A DNA stretch of 64,000 nt from Acholeplasmatales bacterium (GCA_003539625.1 DPOU01000027.1:1-64000), one strand, 5' to 3'. Positions 46,787 to 56,632 are shown, numbered from the stretch's first letter. Made by a program: numbers and translations. Notes: a model not told the origin generated them from the sequence alone.

Positions 46787-48454
46787 ATGATTACTGATAT
46801 TGAAATAGCTCAATCAATAAAACCTAAAAAAATAACAGAGATTGCAAAAAGTGCAAATATCTCCGAAGATTACTTAGAACTTTATGGTAATTATAAAGCA
46901 AAAGTTGATTTAAAAATAATGGATAGAATCAACAAACCAAATGGTAAATTGATACTTGTTACAGCGATAACTCCAACTCCGGCCGGTGAAGGAAAAACAA
47001 CTACAACAATTGGTCTTGCGGATGGATTAAGTAAAATAGGCAAAAATGTAATGGTGGCATTACGCGAACCTTCTCTTGGACCAGTATTTGGAATAAAAGG
47101 TGGAGCAGCTGGTGGTGGGTATGCCCAAGTTGTTCCAATGGAAGACATAAATTTACATTTTACTGGTGACTTCCATGCTATTGGGGCTGCCAATAATTTA
47201 CTTGCTGCTATGTTAGACAACCATATTTATCAAGGCAATGAATTAGGAATTGATATAAATAAGATTACTTGGAAACGTTGTGTTGATATGAATGATCGCC
47301 AACTTCGTTTCATAACTGATGGGCAAGGTGGAAAATTCAATGGCGTTGAACGTCAAGATGGATATGATATCACTGTTGCATCAGAAATAATGGCTGTATT
47401 ATGCTTAGCTACTTCAATTACCGATTTAAAACAACGTTTAGGAAGAATTATTGTTGGTTATACAAGTGATGATAAACCAATAACAGCTCATGATTTAAAA
47501 GCAGAAGGTGCTATGTGCGCTTTATTGAAAGATGCAATAAAACCTAATCTTGTTCAAACTTTGGAAGGTACTCCGGCGTTTGTTCATGGTGGACCATTTG
47601 CTAATATTGCTCATGGCTGTAACTCAATAATGGCAACCCAACTTGCTTTAAAATTAAGTGATTATACAGTTACTGAGGCTGGATTTGGTGCCGATCTTGG
47701 AGCTGAAAAATTTTTAGATATTAAATGTAGAGTTGCTAATCTTAAACCTGATGCAGTAGTAATTGTTGCAACTGTTAGAGCATTGAAAATGCATGGTGGT
47801 CTTGATAAAACAGAACTAACTAGTGAAAATCTAGAAGCATTAGAAAAAGGTATACCTAATTTATTAAGACATGTATCAAATATTAAAAATGTTTATAAAC
47901 TACCTTCTGTAGTTGCAATTAATCGTTTTCCAACTGATACCGATAAAGAAATTGATTTAATAATTAAAAAATGTAAAGAACTTGGCGTTAATGTCGTATT
48001 ATCAACTGTTTGGGCTGATGGCGGTAATGGTGGAATAGAACTTGCAAAAGAAGTAGTAAGACTATGCGATACTCCTAATGATTTCACATATAGCTATGCT
48101 GATGACTTAAGCATTGAAGAAAAAATAAGAGCAGTAGTTCAAAAAGTATACGGTGGAAAAGATGTAAAAATTCTTAAAAGTGCCAAAGAGCAAATTGAAA
48201 AATTAACTGAATTGGGATTTGCTAAACTACCAATTTGCATTGCTAAAACTCAATACAGTTTTTCAGATGATGCCACACAACTTGGTGCACCAGTTGATTT
48301 TATAGTTACAGTACGCAATGTTAAAATAAGTGCAGGGGCAGGCTTTATCGTTGTTTTTACTGGTAAAATAATGACAATGCCAGGTTTACCAAAAGTACCT
48401 GCAGCTGAAAAAATTGATGTTGATGAAAATGGAAGAATAAGCGGTTTATTTTAA
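46787..48454 (+). CDS. fhs: Formate-tetrahydrofolate ligase
   Basis: 555 residues, full length. ATP-dependent formation of 10-formyl-THF from formate in one-carbon metabolism. Hallmarks: ITPTPAGEGKTTTTIGL (P-loop, about 61-77), LREPSLGPVFGIKGGAAGGG, and FTGDFHAIGAANNLL. C-terminal VRNVKISAGAGFIV and GKIMTMPGLPK are present. Flanked by terminators on both sides, so monocistronic. Confidence 0.97.
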   Translation: MITDIEIAQSIKPKKITEIAKSANISEDYLELYGNYKAKVDLKIMDRINKPNGKLILVTAITPTPAGEGKTTTTIGLADGLSKIGKNVMVALREPSLGPVFGIKGGAAGGGYAQVVPMEDINLHFTGDFHAIGAANNLLAAMLDNHIYQGNELGIDINKITWKRCVDMNDRQLRFITDGQGGKFNGVERQDGYDITVASEIMAVLCLATSITDLKQRLGRIIVGYTSDDKPITAHDLKAEGAMCALLKDAIKPNLVQTLEGTPAFVHGGPFANIAHGCNSIMATQLALKLSDYTVTEAGFGADLGAEKFLDIKCRVANLKPDAVVIVATVRALKMHGGLDKTELTSENLEALEKGIPNLLRHVSNIKNVYKLPSVVAINRFPTDTDKEIDLIIKKCKELGVNVVLSTVWADGGNGGIELAKEVVRLCDTPNDFTYSYADDLSIEEKIRAVVQKVYGGKDVKILKSAKEQIEKLTELGFAKLPICIAKTQYSFSDDATQLGAPVDFIVTVRNVKISAGAGFIVVFTGKIMTMPGLPKVPAAEKIDVDENGRISGLF

Positions 48455-48482
48455 AAAACTCCAATATAATTGGAGTTTTCCT
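48455..48482 (+). terminator. Rho-independent terminator
   Basis: 11-bp stem AAAACTCCAAT/ATTGGAGTTTT (48455-48465 with 48469-48479) directly after the fhs stop. Confidence 0.88.
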
Positions 48483-48502
48483 TTATTATAATAGGTTATA
48501 AA

Positions 48503-48973
48503 ATGAATAAAACAATAGTAATGAAAATCTTAGAACAAAAGAAAATAAATTATGAATATTTTGAATATGATGCTGGTATTGTTGATGGAATAGGTGTTGC
48601 AAGCGCCTTAAAAGAAGATGTAAATCAAGTATTTAAAACATTAGTAACAACCGATGGGAATAACCATTTTTATGTATTTGTAATACCAGTTAACGCTACA
48701 CTTGATGTTAAAAAAGTCGCAAAAATAGTTGGTAAAAAAAGCATTGATATGATTAAACAAAAAGACTTAGAGCCGCTTACTGGTTACATTCATGGAGGGT
48801 GCAGCCCTATTGGAATGAAAAAAAAGTTTCCAACATATTTAGATAAAACAGTTGAAAACTTTAGTGAAATTTTTGTAAGTGGAGGAAGAGTTGGACTTCA
48901 AATTAAAATTAAAAAAGAAGATTTAATAAAATTAGTTGATGCCAAAATTGATGAACTAACTTTAGAAAAATAG
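48503..48973 (+). CDS. ybaK: YbaK/EbsC-type Cys-tRNA(Pro) deacylase
   Basis: 156 residues. Editing-domain protein that hydrolyses mischarged Cys-tRNA(Pro). Landmarks: VFKTLVTTDGNNHFYVFVIPV (about 37-57, with the catalytic-region Lys), LEPLTGYIHGGCSPIGMKKKFP and a C-terminal IFVSGGRVGLQI. ATG 48503 is used, since the longer in-frame start (48470) lies inside the fhs terminator. Ribosome site weak. Confidence 0.9.
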   Translation: MNKTIVMKILEQKKINYEYFEYDAGIVDGIGVASALKEDVNQVFKTLVTTDGNNHFYVFVIPVNATLDVKKVAKIVGKKSIDMIKQKDLEPLTGYIHGGCSPIGMKKKFPTYLDKTVENFSEIFVSGGRVGLQIKIKKEDLIKLVDAKIDELTLEK

Positions 48974-48979
48974 GAAAAA

Positions 48980-49003
48980 ATCAAATAGTAATACTATTGA
49001 TTA
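48980..49003. terminator. Hairpin between convergent genes
   Basis: AATCAA-ATAGT / ACTATTGATT with one bulge around 48980-49003. It overlaps the end of the minus-strand gene; T-tract weak. Confidence 0.45.
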
Positions 49004-49563
49004 AACCTGTGACTAATGATTTTTCCATCCTCAACTTCAACAAAATTTAAACCGCCATTGGCTAAATAACTTTGAAAAGTAATTTGGGGATCAATTGCTG
49101 TAAAAAGTCCTTTGATAAAATGTGAATGAGTTGTAATTAAAATATTCTTTCCAGAATACTCTTTAGCAATTGCTAGTATTTCGTTCATTGCACGTTTTCT
49201 AATTTCTTCAGTTGATTCCATTCCTTCGTAGAAATCTTTAAGAATGCGTTCATAAACGTCATCACAGATTACAAGACCTTCCGCAATCCCAAACATTCTT
49301 TCAGTTAAATTATCTCTAACAATTATGTTATTATCATTACCGGTTAAGGCTTTTTTGATAATCTTACATGAATTAACTGCTCTTGATAAAGGGCTACTTA
49401 GATATATATCCCAATTAATATTTAAACTTTTTAAACGCTCTGCGGTGGTAACAATTTGATTTATGCCATCTTGATTAAGTTCTTTATCATATCTACCTTG
49501 AATAATGTAACATTTATTCCAGTTAGTTTGACCATGACGAATTAAACAAACAGTTGTTTTCAT
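48994..49563 (-). CDS. Histidine phosphatase family protein (phosphoglycerate mutase-like)
   Basis: 189 residues. Catalytic motif CLIRHGQTNWN (about 5-15), second-site SSPLSRAVNSC, and ITTHSHFIKGL with the second catalytic His. Candidate substrates include alpha-ribazole phosphate, sugar phosphates or nucleotides; not decided by sequence. GAAAGG (minus strand) sets the start at 49563; a TTG 15 bp upstream is rejected. Confidence 0.88.
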   Translation of the reverse strand: MKTTVCLIRHGQTNWNKCYIIQGRYDKELNQDGINQIVTTAERLKSLNINWDIYLSSPLSRAVNSCKIIKKALTGNDNNIIVRDNLTERMFGIAEGLVICDDVYERILKDFYEGMESTEEIRKRAMNEILAIAKEYSGKNILITTHSHFIKGLFTAIDPQITFQSYLANGGLNFVEVEDGKIISHRFNQ

Positions 49564-49625
49564 ATGTAATCCTTTCAATAAATAAATTCGATTACTATTA
49601 TTGTAACATAAAATACTTAAATGAT

Positions 49626-49654
49626 TTGAAAAAACGCTAATAATTTGATATACT
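49626..49654 (+). promoter_or_regulatory. Promoter of GHKL ATPase gene
   Basis: TTGAAA (49626-49631), 17 bp, TATACT (49649-49654). Confidence 0.75.
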
Positions 49655-49697
49655 AAACAAGTGAATAATTTATCAAAAAAAGAGGAAGGCTCTAAAT

Positions 49698-51476
49698 ATG
49701 AAATTTAATTTTAAAAACCGAGTTCGTAATTTTAAATTTTCATCTAGTGATGTTTTTGTTCCGCTACATGAAGCAATTATGAACTCTATTCAAGCAATTG
49801 AAGAACGAGGCAATTTTAATGATAGCCAAATAAAAATAAAGATAGAAAGAGATAGTTACCGAATAGCTGGTTTTACTTCTGGCATATTTTCAATAGAAAT
49901 AACTGATAATGGTATTGGTTTTGTAAGTCACAACTATGAATCTTTTTGTACAAGTGATTCGGATTATAAAGTAGAAATTGGCGGAAAAGGTGTTGGACGT
50001 ATCAATTGGTTAAAAGCTTTTGAAGTCGCATACATCAGTAGTGTCTTTGAAGAAGACAACAAAAGATATCAAAGATTATTCAGTTTCAACATTGAAGAAG
50101 AAATTCATGATGAAAAATTAACTGAGGTTTTAAATGACACACCAATCGAAACAAAAATAATACTTTATAATCTAAATCAAGAATATCGTGGCGCAACCGA
50201 AATATCACTTAAAGAAATTGCGGGAAAAATAATAGAACACTTTGCCAGTTATTTTGTTATTGGCGCTATGCCCAAAGTGATATTAGAAGATGAAAATGAA
50301 CAAATTGATGTAAACGAACTTTTTGTCAAAGAAAAGTTTATTGAAACCAAAAATGAAATTGTAACTTCTAATAATGTTACTTTCAATTTACGTCATGTTT
50401 TTTTAAATGCCTCAATTAACGCAAAACACAAAATATATATATGTGCACAAAATCGTGTTGTATGTAGCTACGATTTAGTTAATGTTGATGACTTACCTAC
50501 AACATTTAACATCAATGGTAAAAAGGCCATTTATCAATGTTATGTTCATGGCGAATTTTTAGATAATGATGTAAATAGCGAAAGAACATATTTCAGTAAT
50601 GTAATATTTGAAGAAGAAGATGACAATGATAGACCACACTTTGAATTAGCCATTAATTTATATCAAGTTGTTTATAGCCAAATTCATCAATTCTTACAAA
50701 CATATTTAGAACCGATGAGAGATACTCGTGACAATCAAATAAATGACTATATTGAAAATTATTGTCCTCAATACAAGTATTTAACAAAATATGCTAAAGA
50801 AGATTTACAAAGTATTTCTTATGCAGTCGCATCAAATCCTGAAAAGCTAATAAGTGAGTTAAATAAATTAAATAATAAATTGAATAACAAACATAACATC
50901 CAAATAACTAAAGCAATTCAAGATAATGATAGCGATAGCGCAAAAAATAAATTACTAGATTTAACTACTCAAGTTGTTGAAAACTTGCATAGTCAATTTA
51001 CTAACTATTTACAAAAACGTAATTCAACGATTGAAATGCTAGAAAAGTTAATAAATTTAAAAACAACTACTGATGAAATAATTAATAAATTCTTTTTAGT
51101 TGATGAAGGCCTTTCTTCTGATAATACTAATACTTGGTTAATTGACGAAAGACTAGCATATCACTTTGAAAATATTAATAGCGATAAAGAGACTAATTTC
51201 TATGCATATTATAACGATCATTCTAATGAATTAATATGCATTGATTTTGAAAAATTTGATTATGCTAAATACAAAAAATCACAAGATTTATTACCAAGAC
51301 TAGAAGAAAAAGCAAATGGATTAGAAATGAATAATGCTTTTGTTACAAAATATCTAATAGTATTTAATCTTGAAAATATTAATTTAGAACTTGCTCATAA
51401 GAACAACATTCATATTTTGACATATCATGAACTTGTTCAAATTGCTAAACAGAAATACGAAGATCTTTTAAAATAA
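49698..51476 (+). CDS. GHKL-type ATPase of unknown function
   Basis: 592 residues. The N-terminal Hsp90/MutL-like ATP-binding fold has the N-box EAIMNSIQAI (about 26-35), the G1 box ITDNGIGF (about 68-75) and the G2 box GGKGVGRINWLKAF (about 95-108). A transducer-like middle follows, then a helical region (about 390-460) and a C-terminal domain with NTWLIDERLAYHFENINSD. That last motif I associate with GHKL proteins of mobile and defence-type loci. Here it stands alone between core genes with its own promoter. Mismatch-repair MutL is excluded: it lacks the MutL signature GFRGEAL. Confidence 0.78.
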   Translation: MKFNFKNRVRNFKFSSSDVFVPLHEAIMNSIQAIEERGNFNDSQIKIKIERDSYRIAGFTSGIFSIEITDNGIGFVSHNYESFCTSDSDYKVEIGGKGVGRINWLKAFEVAYISSVFEEDNKRYQRLFSFNIEEEIHDEKLTEVLNDTPIETKIILYNLNQEYRGATEISLKEIAGKIIEHFASYFVIGAMPKVILEDENEQIDVNELFVKEKFIETKNEIVTSNNVTFNLRHVFLNASINAKHKIYICAQNRVVCSYDLVNVDDLPTTFNINGKKAIYQCYVHGEFLDNDVNSERTYFSNVIFEEEDDNDRPHFELAINLYQVVYSQIHQFLQTYLEPMRDTRDNQINDYIENYCPQYKYLTKYAKEDLQSISYAVASNPEKLISELNKLNNKLNNKHNIQITKAIQDNDSDSAKNKLLDLTTQVVENLHSQFTNYLQKRNSTIEMLEKLINLKTTTDEIINKFFLVDEGLSSDNTNTWLIDERLAYHFENINSDKETNFYAYYNDHSNELICIDFEKFDYAKYKKSQDLLPRLEEKANGLEMNNAFVTKYLIVFNLENINLELAHKNNIHILTYHELVQIAKQKYEDLLK

Positions 51477-51584
51477 ATTTAGGAAAAGGCTTTTATAAGT
51501 ATAATTAAGTTATAAATAAAATATTGTGATATAATAGGTTTTATAAAAAGATAGTAACATAATCACCCCAAAGGAGTTGAGATA

Positions 51585-52994
51585 ATGGATAAAAAATATG
51601 ACGTTATATTAGTGGGTGCAGGGCCTGCAGGAATCTTTAGTGCATATGAACTTATAAAAAAAGATCCAACATTAAAGGTATTACTAGTTGAGAAAGGCAA
51701 TGACATATATTCAAGAAAATGTCCTATCTTAGCTAAAAAAGCGGATAAATGTCCATCAACTGGAACATGCTATCCAAGTTGTTCAATGACATCAGGCTTT
51801 GGTGGCTGCGGTGCATATTCAGATGGTAAATTTAACATTACAAGCGAATTTGGCGGATGGATGACTGATTACTTAAGCGAAGAAGAAGTATTAGATTTAA
51901 TAAGATATGTAGATACAATTAATCTAGAACATGGAGCTCCTAAAGAATTGACTGATCCATATACTAAAGAAGTATATGATATCGAAAGAAAAGGAATTGC
52001 TCACGGTTTAAAACTATTAAGAAGCGAAGTAAGACACTTAGGAACTGAAGTAAATCTACAAGTATTAAAAAACATTTATGAAGATATGAAACCACGTATG
52101 GATTTCTTATTTGCGACAACCGTAGATGAATTAATTGTTGAAGAAGGAACAATAAAAGGTATTGTACTTGCAAATGGCGAAAAAATATTTGCGGAATACG
52201 TAGCATTATGCGTAGGAAGAGCTGGTTCTGCATGGCTTACTGAAGTGCTTTCTAAACATGGAGTATCATTTACTAACAATAAAGTAGATGTAGGTGTTAG
52301 AGTCGAAACAAATGACATAATTATGGATGAAATTAACCGTAATTTATATGAAGGTAAATTTATCTACAATACTAGTGTAGGAACTACTGTTCGTACTTTC
52401 TGCTCTAATCCAAGCGGTCATGTTGTAATTGAAAATCATCATGGCGTAAAAGTATGTAATGGTCATGCTTTTAAAGATACAAGACTAGGATCACATAATA
52501 CAAACTTTGCATTATTAGTATCACTTGAATTTGATGAACCTTTCAAAGATCCTAATGGATTTGCGGAAGAAATTTCAAGACTCGCTAACCAATTGAGTAA
52601 TGGTGGCGTAATCGTTCAAAAATTCGGTGACATAAAAAAAGGAAGACGCTCAACGAAAAAACGTATAGATGAAGGCTTCGTCAAACCAACATTAAAAGAA
52701 GCAGTACCAGGTGATTTAGGATTAATTCTACCGTACAAGGTAATGAAATCATTAATTGAAATGGTTGAAGTATTAGACTATGTAACACCAGGTATTGCAA
52801 GTGACCATACTTTATTTTATGGTGTAGAAGCTAAATTTTATAGTGATAGACCAGTTGTTAATAAACAATTTGAGACATCAATACATAATCTATTTGTCGG
52901 CGGAGATGGAGCCGGGATTACTAGGGGCTTAGCCCAAGCCGGAGCAAACGGAATAAAAATTGCAAGAAGTATTATCGAGAGGAAGAGGAAGTAA
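51585..52994 (+). CDS. FAD-dependent dehydrogenase, COG2509 type
   Basis: 469 residues. Dinucleotide-binding VGAGPAGIFSAYEL (about 10-23) and VEKG. A Cys-rich stretch CPSTGTCYPSC lies before GFGGCGAYSDGKFN, and C-terminal IHNLFVGGDGAGITRGLAQA completes the FAD site. Cytosolic flavoprotein; substrate unknown. GGAG ribosome site (AAAGGAGTTGAG). It is followed 3 bp later by hpt. Confidence 0.9.
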   Translation: MDKKYDVILVGAGPAGIFSAYELIKKDPTLKVLLVEKGNDIYSRKCPILAKKADKCPSTGTCYPSCSMTSGFGGCGAYSDGKFNITSEFGGWMTDYLSEEEVLDLIRYVDTINLEHGAPKELTDPYTKEVYDIERKGIAHGLKLLRSEVRHLGTEVNLQVLKNIYEDMKPRMDFLFATTVDELIVEEGTIKGIVLANGEKIFAEYVALCVGRAGSAWLTEVLSKHGVSFTNNKVDVGVRVETNDIIMDEINRNLYEGKFIYNTSVGTTVRTFCSNPSGHVVIENHHGVKVCNGHAFKDTRLGSHNTNFALLVSLEFDEPFKDPNGFAEEISRLANQLSNGGVIVQKFGDIKKGRRSTKKRIDEGFVKPTLKEAVPGDLGLILPYKVMKSLIEMVEVLDYVTPGIASDHTLFYGVEAKFYSDRPVVNKQFETSIHNLFVGGDGAGITRGLAQAGANGIKIARSIIERKRK

Positions 52995-52996
52995 GT

Positions 52997-53545
52997 ATGA
53001 ACATCAACGATAACATTGAAAAAGTATTAATTAGTGAAGAAGAATTGAAGAAAAGAATTAAGGAACTTTCATTAGAAATTAGTAAGGATTATGAAGATAA
53101 AAATCCTGTAATGCTTTGCCTTTTAAAAGGTAGCGTTTCGTATTATGCACATCTATGTGAAAATATGTATATTCCACTTGAATATGAATTTTTACGTGCA
53201 TCAAGTTATCATGGCGCAACATCAACTGGTGAAGTAAAACTAATAAGTTTGCCAACAATTTCACTAGAAAATCGACATGTTATTGTTGTTGAAGATATTA
53301 TCGATACAGGGTTAACATTAAAAGCAATTAAAGAAATTTTAATGAAAATGAATCCTGCTTCATTAAAAATAACTACCCTTCTAGATAAACCATCAAGAAG
53401 ATTAGAAGGGGTAGATATTGTTCCTGAATATGTAGGGTTCGTTATACCAAATGAATTTGTTGTAGGATTTGGACTTGATTATGATGAACAATATCGTAAT
53501 ATACCATATATTGGAATACTAAAGAAAGAAGTATATCAAAAGTAA
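52997..53545 (+). CDS. hpt: Hypoxanthine phosphoribosyltransferase
   Basis: 182 residues. Purine salvage enzyme making IMP/GMP from hypoxanthine/guanine and PRPP. PRPP loop VVEDIIDTGLTL (about 96-107), N-terminal LCLLKGSVSYYAHL with the PPi loop, and C-terminal VGFVIPNEFVVGFGLDYDEQYRN, which is HPRT-specific. Coupled behind the FAD-dehydrogenase gene. Confidence 0.95.
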   Translation: MNINDNIEKVLISEEELKKRIKELSLEISKDYEDKNPVMLCLLKGSVSYYAHLCENMYIPLEYEFLRASSYHGATSTGEVKLISLPTISLENRHVIVVEDIIDTGLTLKAIKEILMKMNPASLKITTLLDKPSRRLEGVDIVPEYVGFVIPNEFVVGFGLDYDEQYRNIPYIGILKKEVYQK

Positions 53546-53562
53546 AAATAAGGAGATGCAAT

Positions 53563-54183
53563 ATGGCTGAACTTGCAAGATTGATAAAAAACAAAACAAT
53601 ATCTTTTACCGAAGAATTGATATCATATTATCCAACATTGAAAATAAATGAAGAAGAAGTACTAATTTTAATTCATTTATATAGACAATTAGAAAAAAAT
53701 GATAACTTGCTTGTGGTAAAAAATCTTGCTGAAAAAATGACTCTAAATGAAAATGATATTTCACAGTTATTAATTCACCTTGTAAAACTAGGCTATGTTG
53801 AACTACTAATAAGTGAAGGCGAGGAAGTCTTTCACCTAGATGGAGCCTATGATGCTATAGCAAACGCAATGTCTGAAAATGAACAAACAAGCAAATATAA
53901 AAGTCGACAAGATTTATTAAGTCAATTAATTTTATATGTTGAAGCCACTTATGCAAAACCATGTTCACCTGCTGATCTTGCGATAGTAAATCATTGGTTA
54001 GATTTAGGATACTCATCAGAAGCAATTAAGAGTGCTATACTTGAAGGATTGAAAGCTAAAAAGCTTCACTTAAGATATGCTGATGCAATATTGGCAAATA
54101 AGAAAACAGAATCAGAACGAGAAACTGTAACTTACGACGAAGATTTAAAGAAAATGCTTGATGAAATGTATGTCAAACGCTAA
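53563..54183 (+). CDS. dnaD: DnaD-family replication protein
   Basis: 206 residues. N-terminal winged helix (about 20-90) and C-terminal DnaB/DnaD domain (about 118-180) with the signature WLDLGYSSEAIKSAILEGLKAKKLHLRY. DnaD acts in primosome assembly at oriC and restart sites in Bacilli. It overlaps nth by 14 bp; the dnaD-nth order matches Bacillus. Confidence 0.92.
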   Translation: MAELARLIKNKTISFTEELISYYPTLKINEEEVLILIHLYRQLEKNDNLLVVKNLAEKMTLNENDISQLLIHLVKLGYVELLISEGEEVFHLDGAYDAIANAMSENEQTSKYKSRQDLLSQLILYVEATYAKPCSPADLAIVNHWLDLGYSSEAIKSAILEGLKAKKLHLRYADAILANKKTESERETVTYDEDLKKMLDEMYVKR

Positions 54184-54805
54184 TGTTTTAGAAATTCTAA
54201 AAGAAATTGAGAAAATGTTTCCAAATGCAGGTTGTGAATTAAATTATCAAAACATTTTTCAATTAATTATTGCGGTAAGTTTATCGGCACAAACAACCGA
54301 TAAGTCAGTAAATTTGGTTACACCAGTTCTGTTTGAAAAATATCCTACGTGCTATGAATTGGCAAAAGCAGATGTAAATGATGTTAGAGAAATAATAAAG
54401 TCAATCGGACTTAGTAATAATAAAAGTAAAAACATTATTGAGTTATCAAAAACTTTAGTAGATAAATACAATGGTAAAGTCCCTAATACTCAAGAAGATT
54501 TAGAAAGTTTACCTGGAGTTGGAAGAAAGACCGCAAATGTTGTATTAACCGAAGGCTTTAAAATGCCTAGACTTCCCGTAGATACTCATGTTGAACGAGT
54601 GGCCAAAAGACTAGGGTTAGTTGAGGAAAAATCATCAGTGTTAGAAACTGAAAAAGTTTTAACTAGTTTAATAGATGAAGAATATTGGCATAAAGCCCAT
54701 CATTTGTTACTATTTTTTGGTAGATATCATTGCTTTGCTAAAAAACCTATGTGTAATAATTGCTTTTACCAAGAAAAATGCAAATATTACAATAATAAAT
54801 TATAA
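54170..54805 (+). CDS. nth: Endonuclease III
   Basis: 211 residues. Base-excision-repair DNA glycosylase/AP lyase. The helix-hairpin-helix LPGVGRKTANVVL carries the catalytic Lys, and VDTHVERVAKRLGL the catalytic Asp. The [4Fe-4S] loop CFAKKPMCNNCFYQEKC (C-x6-C-x2-C-x5-C) is intact. Start uncertain: ATG 54161 and 54170 are both in frame and inside dnaD. Confidence 0.95.
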   Translation: MSNANVLEILKEIEKMFPNAGCELNYQNIFQLIIAVSLSAQTTDKSVNLVTPVLFEKYPTCYELAKADVNDVREIIKSIGLSNNKSKNIIELSKTLVDKYNGKVPNTQEDLESLPGVGRKTANVVLTEGFKMPRLPVDTHVERVAKRLGLVEEKSSVLETEKVLTSLIDEEYWHKAHHLLLFFGRYHCFAKKPMCNNCFYQEKCKYYNNKL

Positions 54806-54811
54806 TATGAC

Positions 54812-54857
54812 AAAAAAGCCTCTATGGTTAATTGTATAATTAATCAGGAGGCCTTTT
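54812..54857 (+). promoter_or_regulatory. Hairpin that encloses the ribosome site of the next gene
   Basis: Inner stem TGGTTAATT/AATTAATCA (54825-54833 with 54838-54846) and outer GCCTC/GAGGC (54818-54822 with 54848-54852), followed by TTTT and the ATG at 54858. The AGGAGG site (54846-54851) is in the stem, so the hairpin is both terminator-like and translation-blocking. Confidence 0.6.
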
Positions 54858-55043
54858 ATGTTAGTAAAATTATTTGATGAAAATCATGAATTAGATTTAG
54901 AAAAAAAAGTCAATGACTTTTTGGCAAATTATGATAGCCAAGAAATCATTGACATTAAATATCAAGTAGCAACATTATATGATGGCCGTAGCCAAATATA
55001 TTGTTATTCTTGCATGATAATAATTGATGATGAAAAAAATTAA
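54858..55043 (+). CDS. Cse60-family small protein
   Basis: 61 residues. MLVKLFDENHELDLEKKVN and IIDIKYQVA...QIYCYSCMII match the small Spore_Cse60 pattern. In Bacillus it is a sporulation-linked coat protein; in non-sporulating relatives its role is unknown. Its TAA stop overlaps that of the convergent rqcH gene by 4 bp. Confidence 0.75.
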   Translation: MLVKLFDENHELDLEKKVNDFLANYDSQEIIDIKYQVATLYDGRSQIYCYSCMIIIDDEKN

Positions 55044-56632
55044 AGTTTAGGATCGATATATATTGTCTTTTGATTTGTATAGGTAACTTCACAACCCTTT
55101 AAACCCGGGATTTTCTTTATGTATTTGATTAATGTATAGTCAACGGGGACACTTGATGAGTGGCTAGCCTTAGAAAAACTCCCCGCAAGATTTGCACAAA
55201 ATCTAATTTCTTTTTCAGATAATTCATATCCAGGATATGGTGACTTGAATAAAACGTGTGAACCAGGCATATCTTTGACATGAAACCACCAATCGAAACT
55301 ACTCGATAGTTGGTGAGTTATGTAACTATTCTGAATATTATTTTTACCAACATATACATCAATGCCATCAATATTATATTTACTGATTGTAGTATTTTTA
55401 CGTTTAGAATTGATTGCTTTTTTAGGCTTTAAGTAACGTTCTTTAATAAGTTCATCAGTTATTTCATCAAGCTCATTGCTATTAGCAAATTCTAATTGTA
55501 CTAAAATAGTATCTAAATAAGATATTTCATTTTTTGTTATATCAATTTGAATACTTGTTTGTTCAATAGCATTTTTAGCTTTTTTACCTTTTGTAAATAA
55601 ACGTTTCAAATTCTTACTAGGATCAAGTGTTGGATCTAATTCTATTTCTATTTCTTCATTATTTGAAGTATAATCATTAACAATTATACTAGTATCACCT
55701 TTATTTACTCGGTATAGATTTGCTTGTAACAATAGACCTAAATGATTACAATTTAAGTTTTCATTAGCTTTCTTTAAATCATCTTCTAAGTGTCCTAACT
55801 TAGTGTTTAAATGAACTAATTTATTTTTGACAATTCTCTTTAATACTTTAGCTTTATCATTATATACTAAACGGTATTCTTTGTAAAAGGTATCTAACAT
55901 TGAAGAAATATTGTTAAAATCATCACGTAAAATCTTCTTATTTGAAAGCGGTAATACATAAAAATCATGCTTATTATCATATTCAAATATGTAAGGTTTA
56001 ATAGGTGTATTTAAATATTTTGTTAGTTCGCTTGCGTTACCACATTCGTTTAACATTAATTTAGAACAACCTTCAAGTTTAGAAAAATCAATTTCTTCGC
56101 TATCAGTCACGGAAAAAGGATTAATTGCATCATCTCTTGTTGGATAAACATATGGTGCATGAGGAATAATTAGGCGGTTAGATTCAACTGAAGGCGGAAT
56201 TTTTCGTATAGCATCTATAATACAATTGTTATTGTCAATTAGCATTAGATTACTATTTCTTCCCATTAACTCAAATGACAGTTGATAATTTAATAAATCG
56301 CCAAGTTCAGAATAACTTTCAATTTTAAATATTATAACCCGATCATTTCCAACTTGAAAAATATCTTTGATGATTCCTCTTTCAATGTATTTACGTAACA
56401 TAACACAAAAGTTTTTAGGAATATCTAAAGAAGTAACTTTTTCGTCTGTGAAATATATTCTAGGCATATCTAGACTAGAAGAAATTAATAATTGTTTTTG
56501 AACACTGTTTGCTTTGAACTGAAAAACGATATCAAGCATATTTGGTTGTACTATTTTATTTATTCTTTTTCCGACCAAATTATCCTTCAATTCTTGTACT
56601 AAAAAGTGGATAAAAACGCCATCAAAGGGCAT
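55040..56632 (-). CDS. rqcH: RqcH, Rqc2 homologue (NFACT protein)
   Basis: 530 residues. Ribosome-quality-control factor that binds stalled 50S-peptidyl-tRNA and recruits Ala-tRNA for C-terminal alanine tailing. NFACT-N (about 1-200) with the DR-type motif GNDRVIIF, HhH/coiled-coil middle (about 200-420), and NFACT-R with SFDWWFHVKDMPGSHVLFK. Length close to the family. AGAGGTGAT ribosome site; divergent from gmk. Confidence 0.94.
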   Translation of the reverse strand: MPFDGVFIHFLVQELKDNLVGKRINKIVQPNMLDIVFQFKANSVQKQLLISSSLDMPRIYFTDEKVTSLDIPKNFCVMLRKYIERGIIKDIFQVGNDRVIIFKIESYSELGDLLNYQLSFELMGRNSNLMLIDNNNCIIDAIRKIPPSVESNRLIIPHAPYVYPTRDDAINPFSVTDSEEIDFSKLEGCSKLMLNECGNASELTKYLNTPIKPYIFEYDNKHDFYVLPLSNKKILRDDFNNISSMLDTFYKEYRLVYNDKAKVLKRIVKNKLVHLNTKLGHLEDDLKKANENLNCNHLGLLLQANLYRVNKGDTSIIVNDYTSNNEEIEIELDPTLDPSKNLKRLFTKGKKAKNAIEQTSIQIDITKNEISYLDTILVQLEFANSNELDEITDELIKERYLKPKKAINSKRKNTTISKYNIDGIDVYVGKNNIQNSYITHQLSSSFDWWFHVKDMPGSHVLFKSPYPGYELSEKEIRFCANLAGSFSKASHSSSVPVDYTLIKYIKKIPGLKGCEVTYTNQKTIYIDPKL

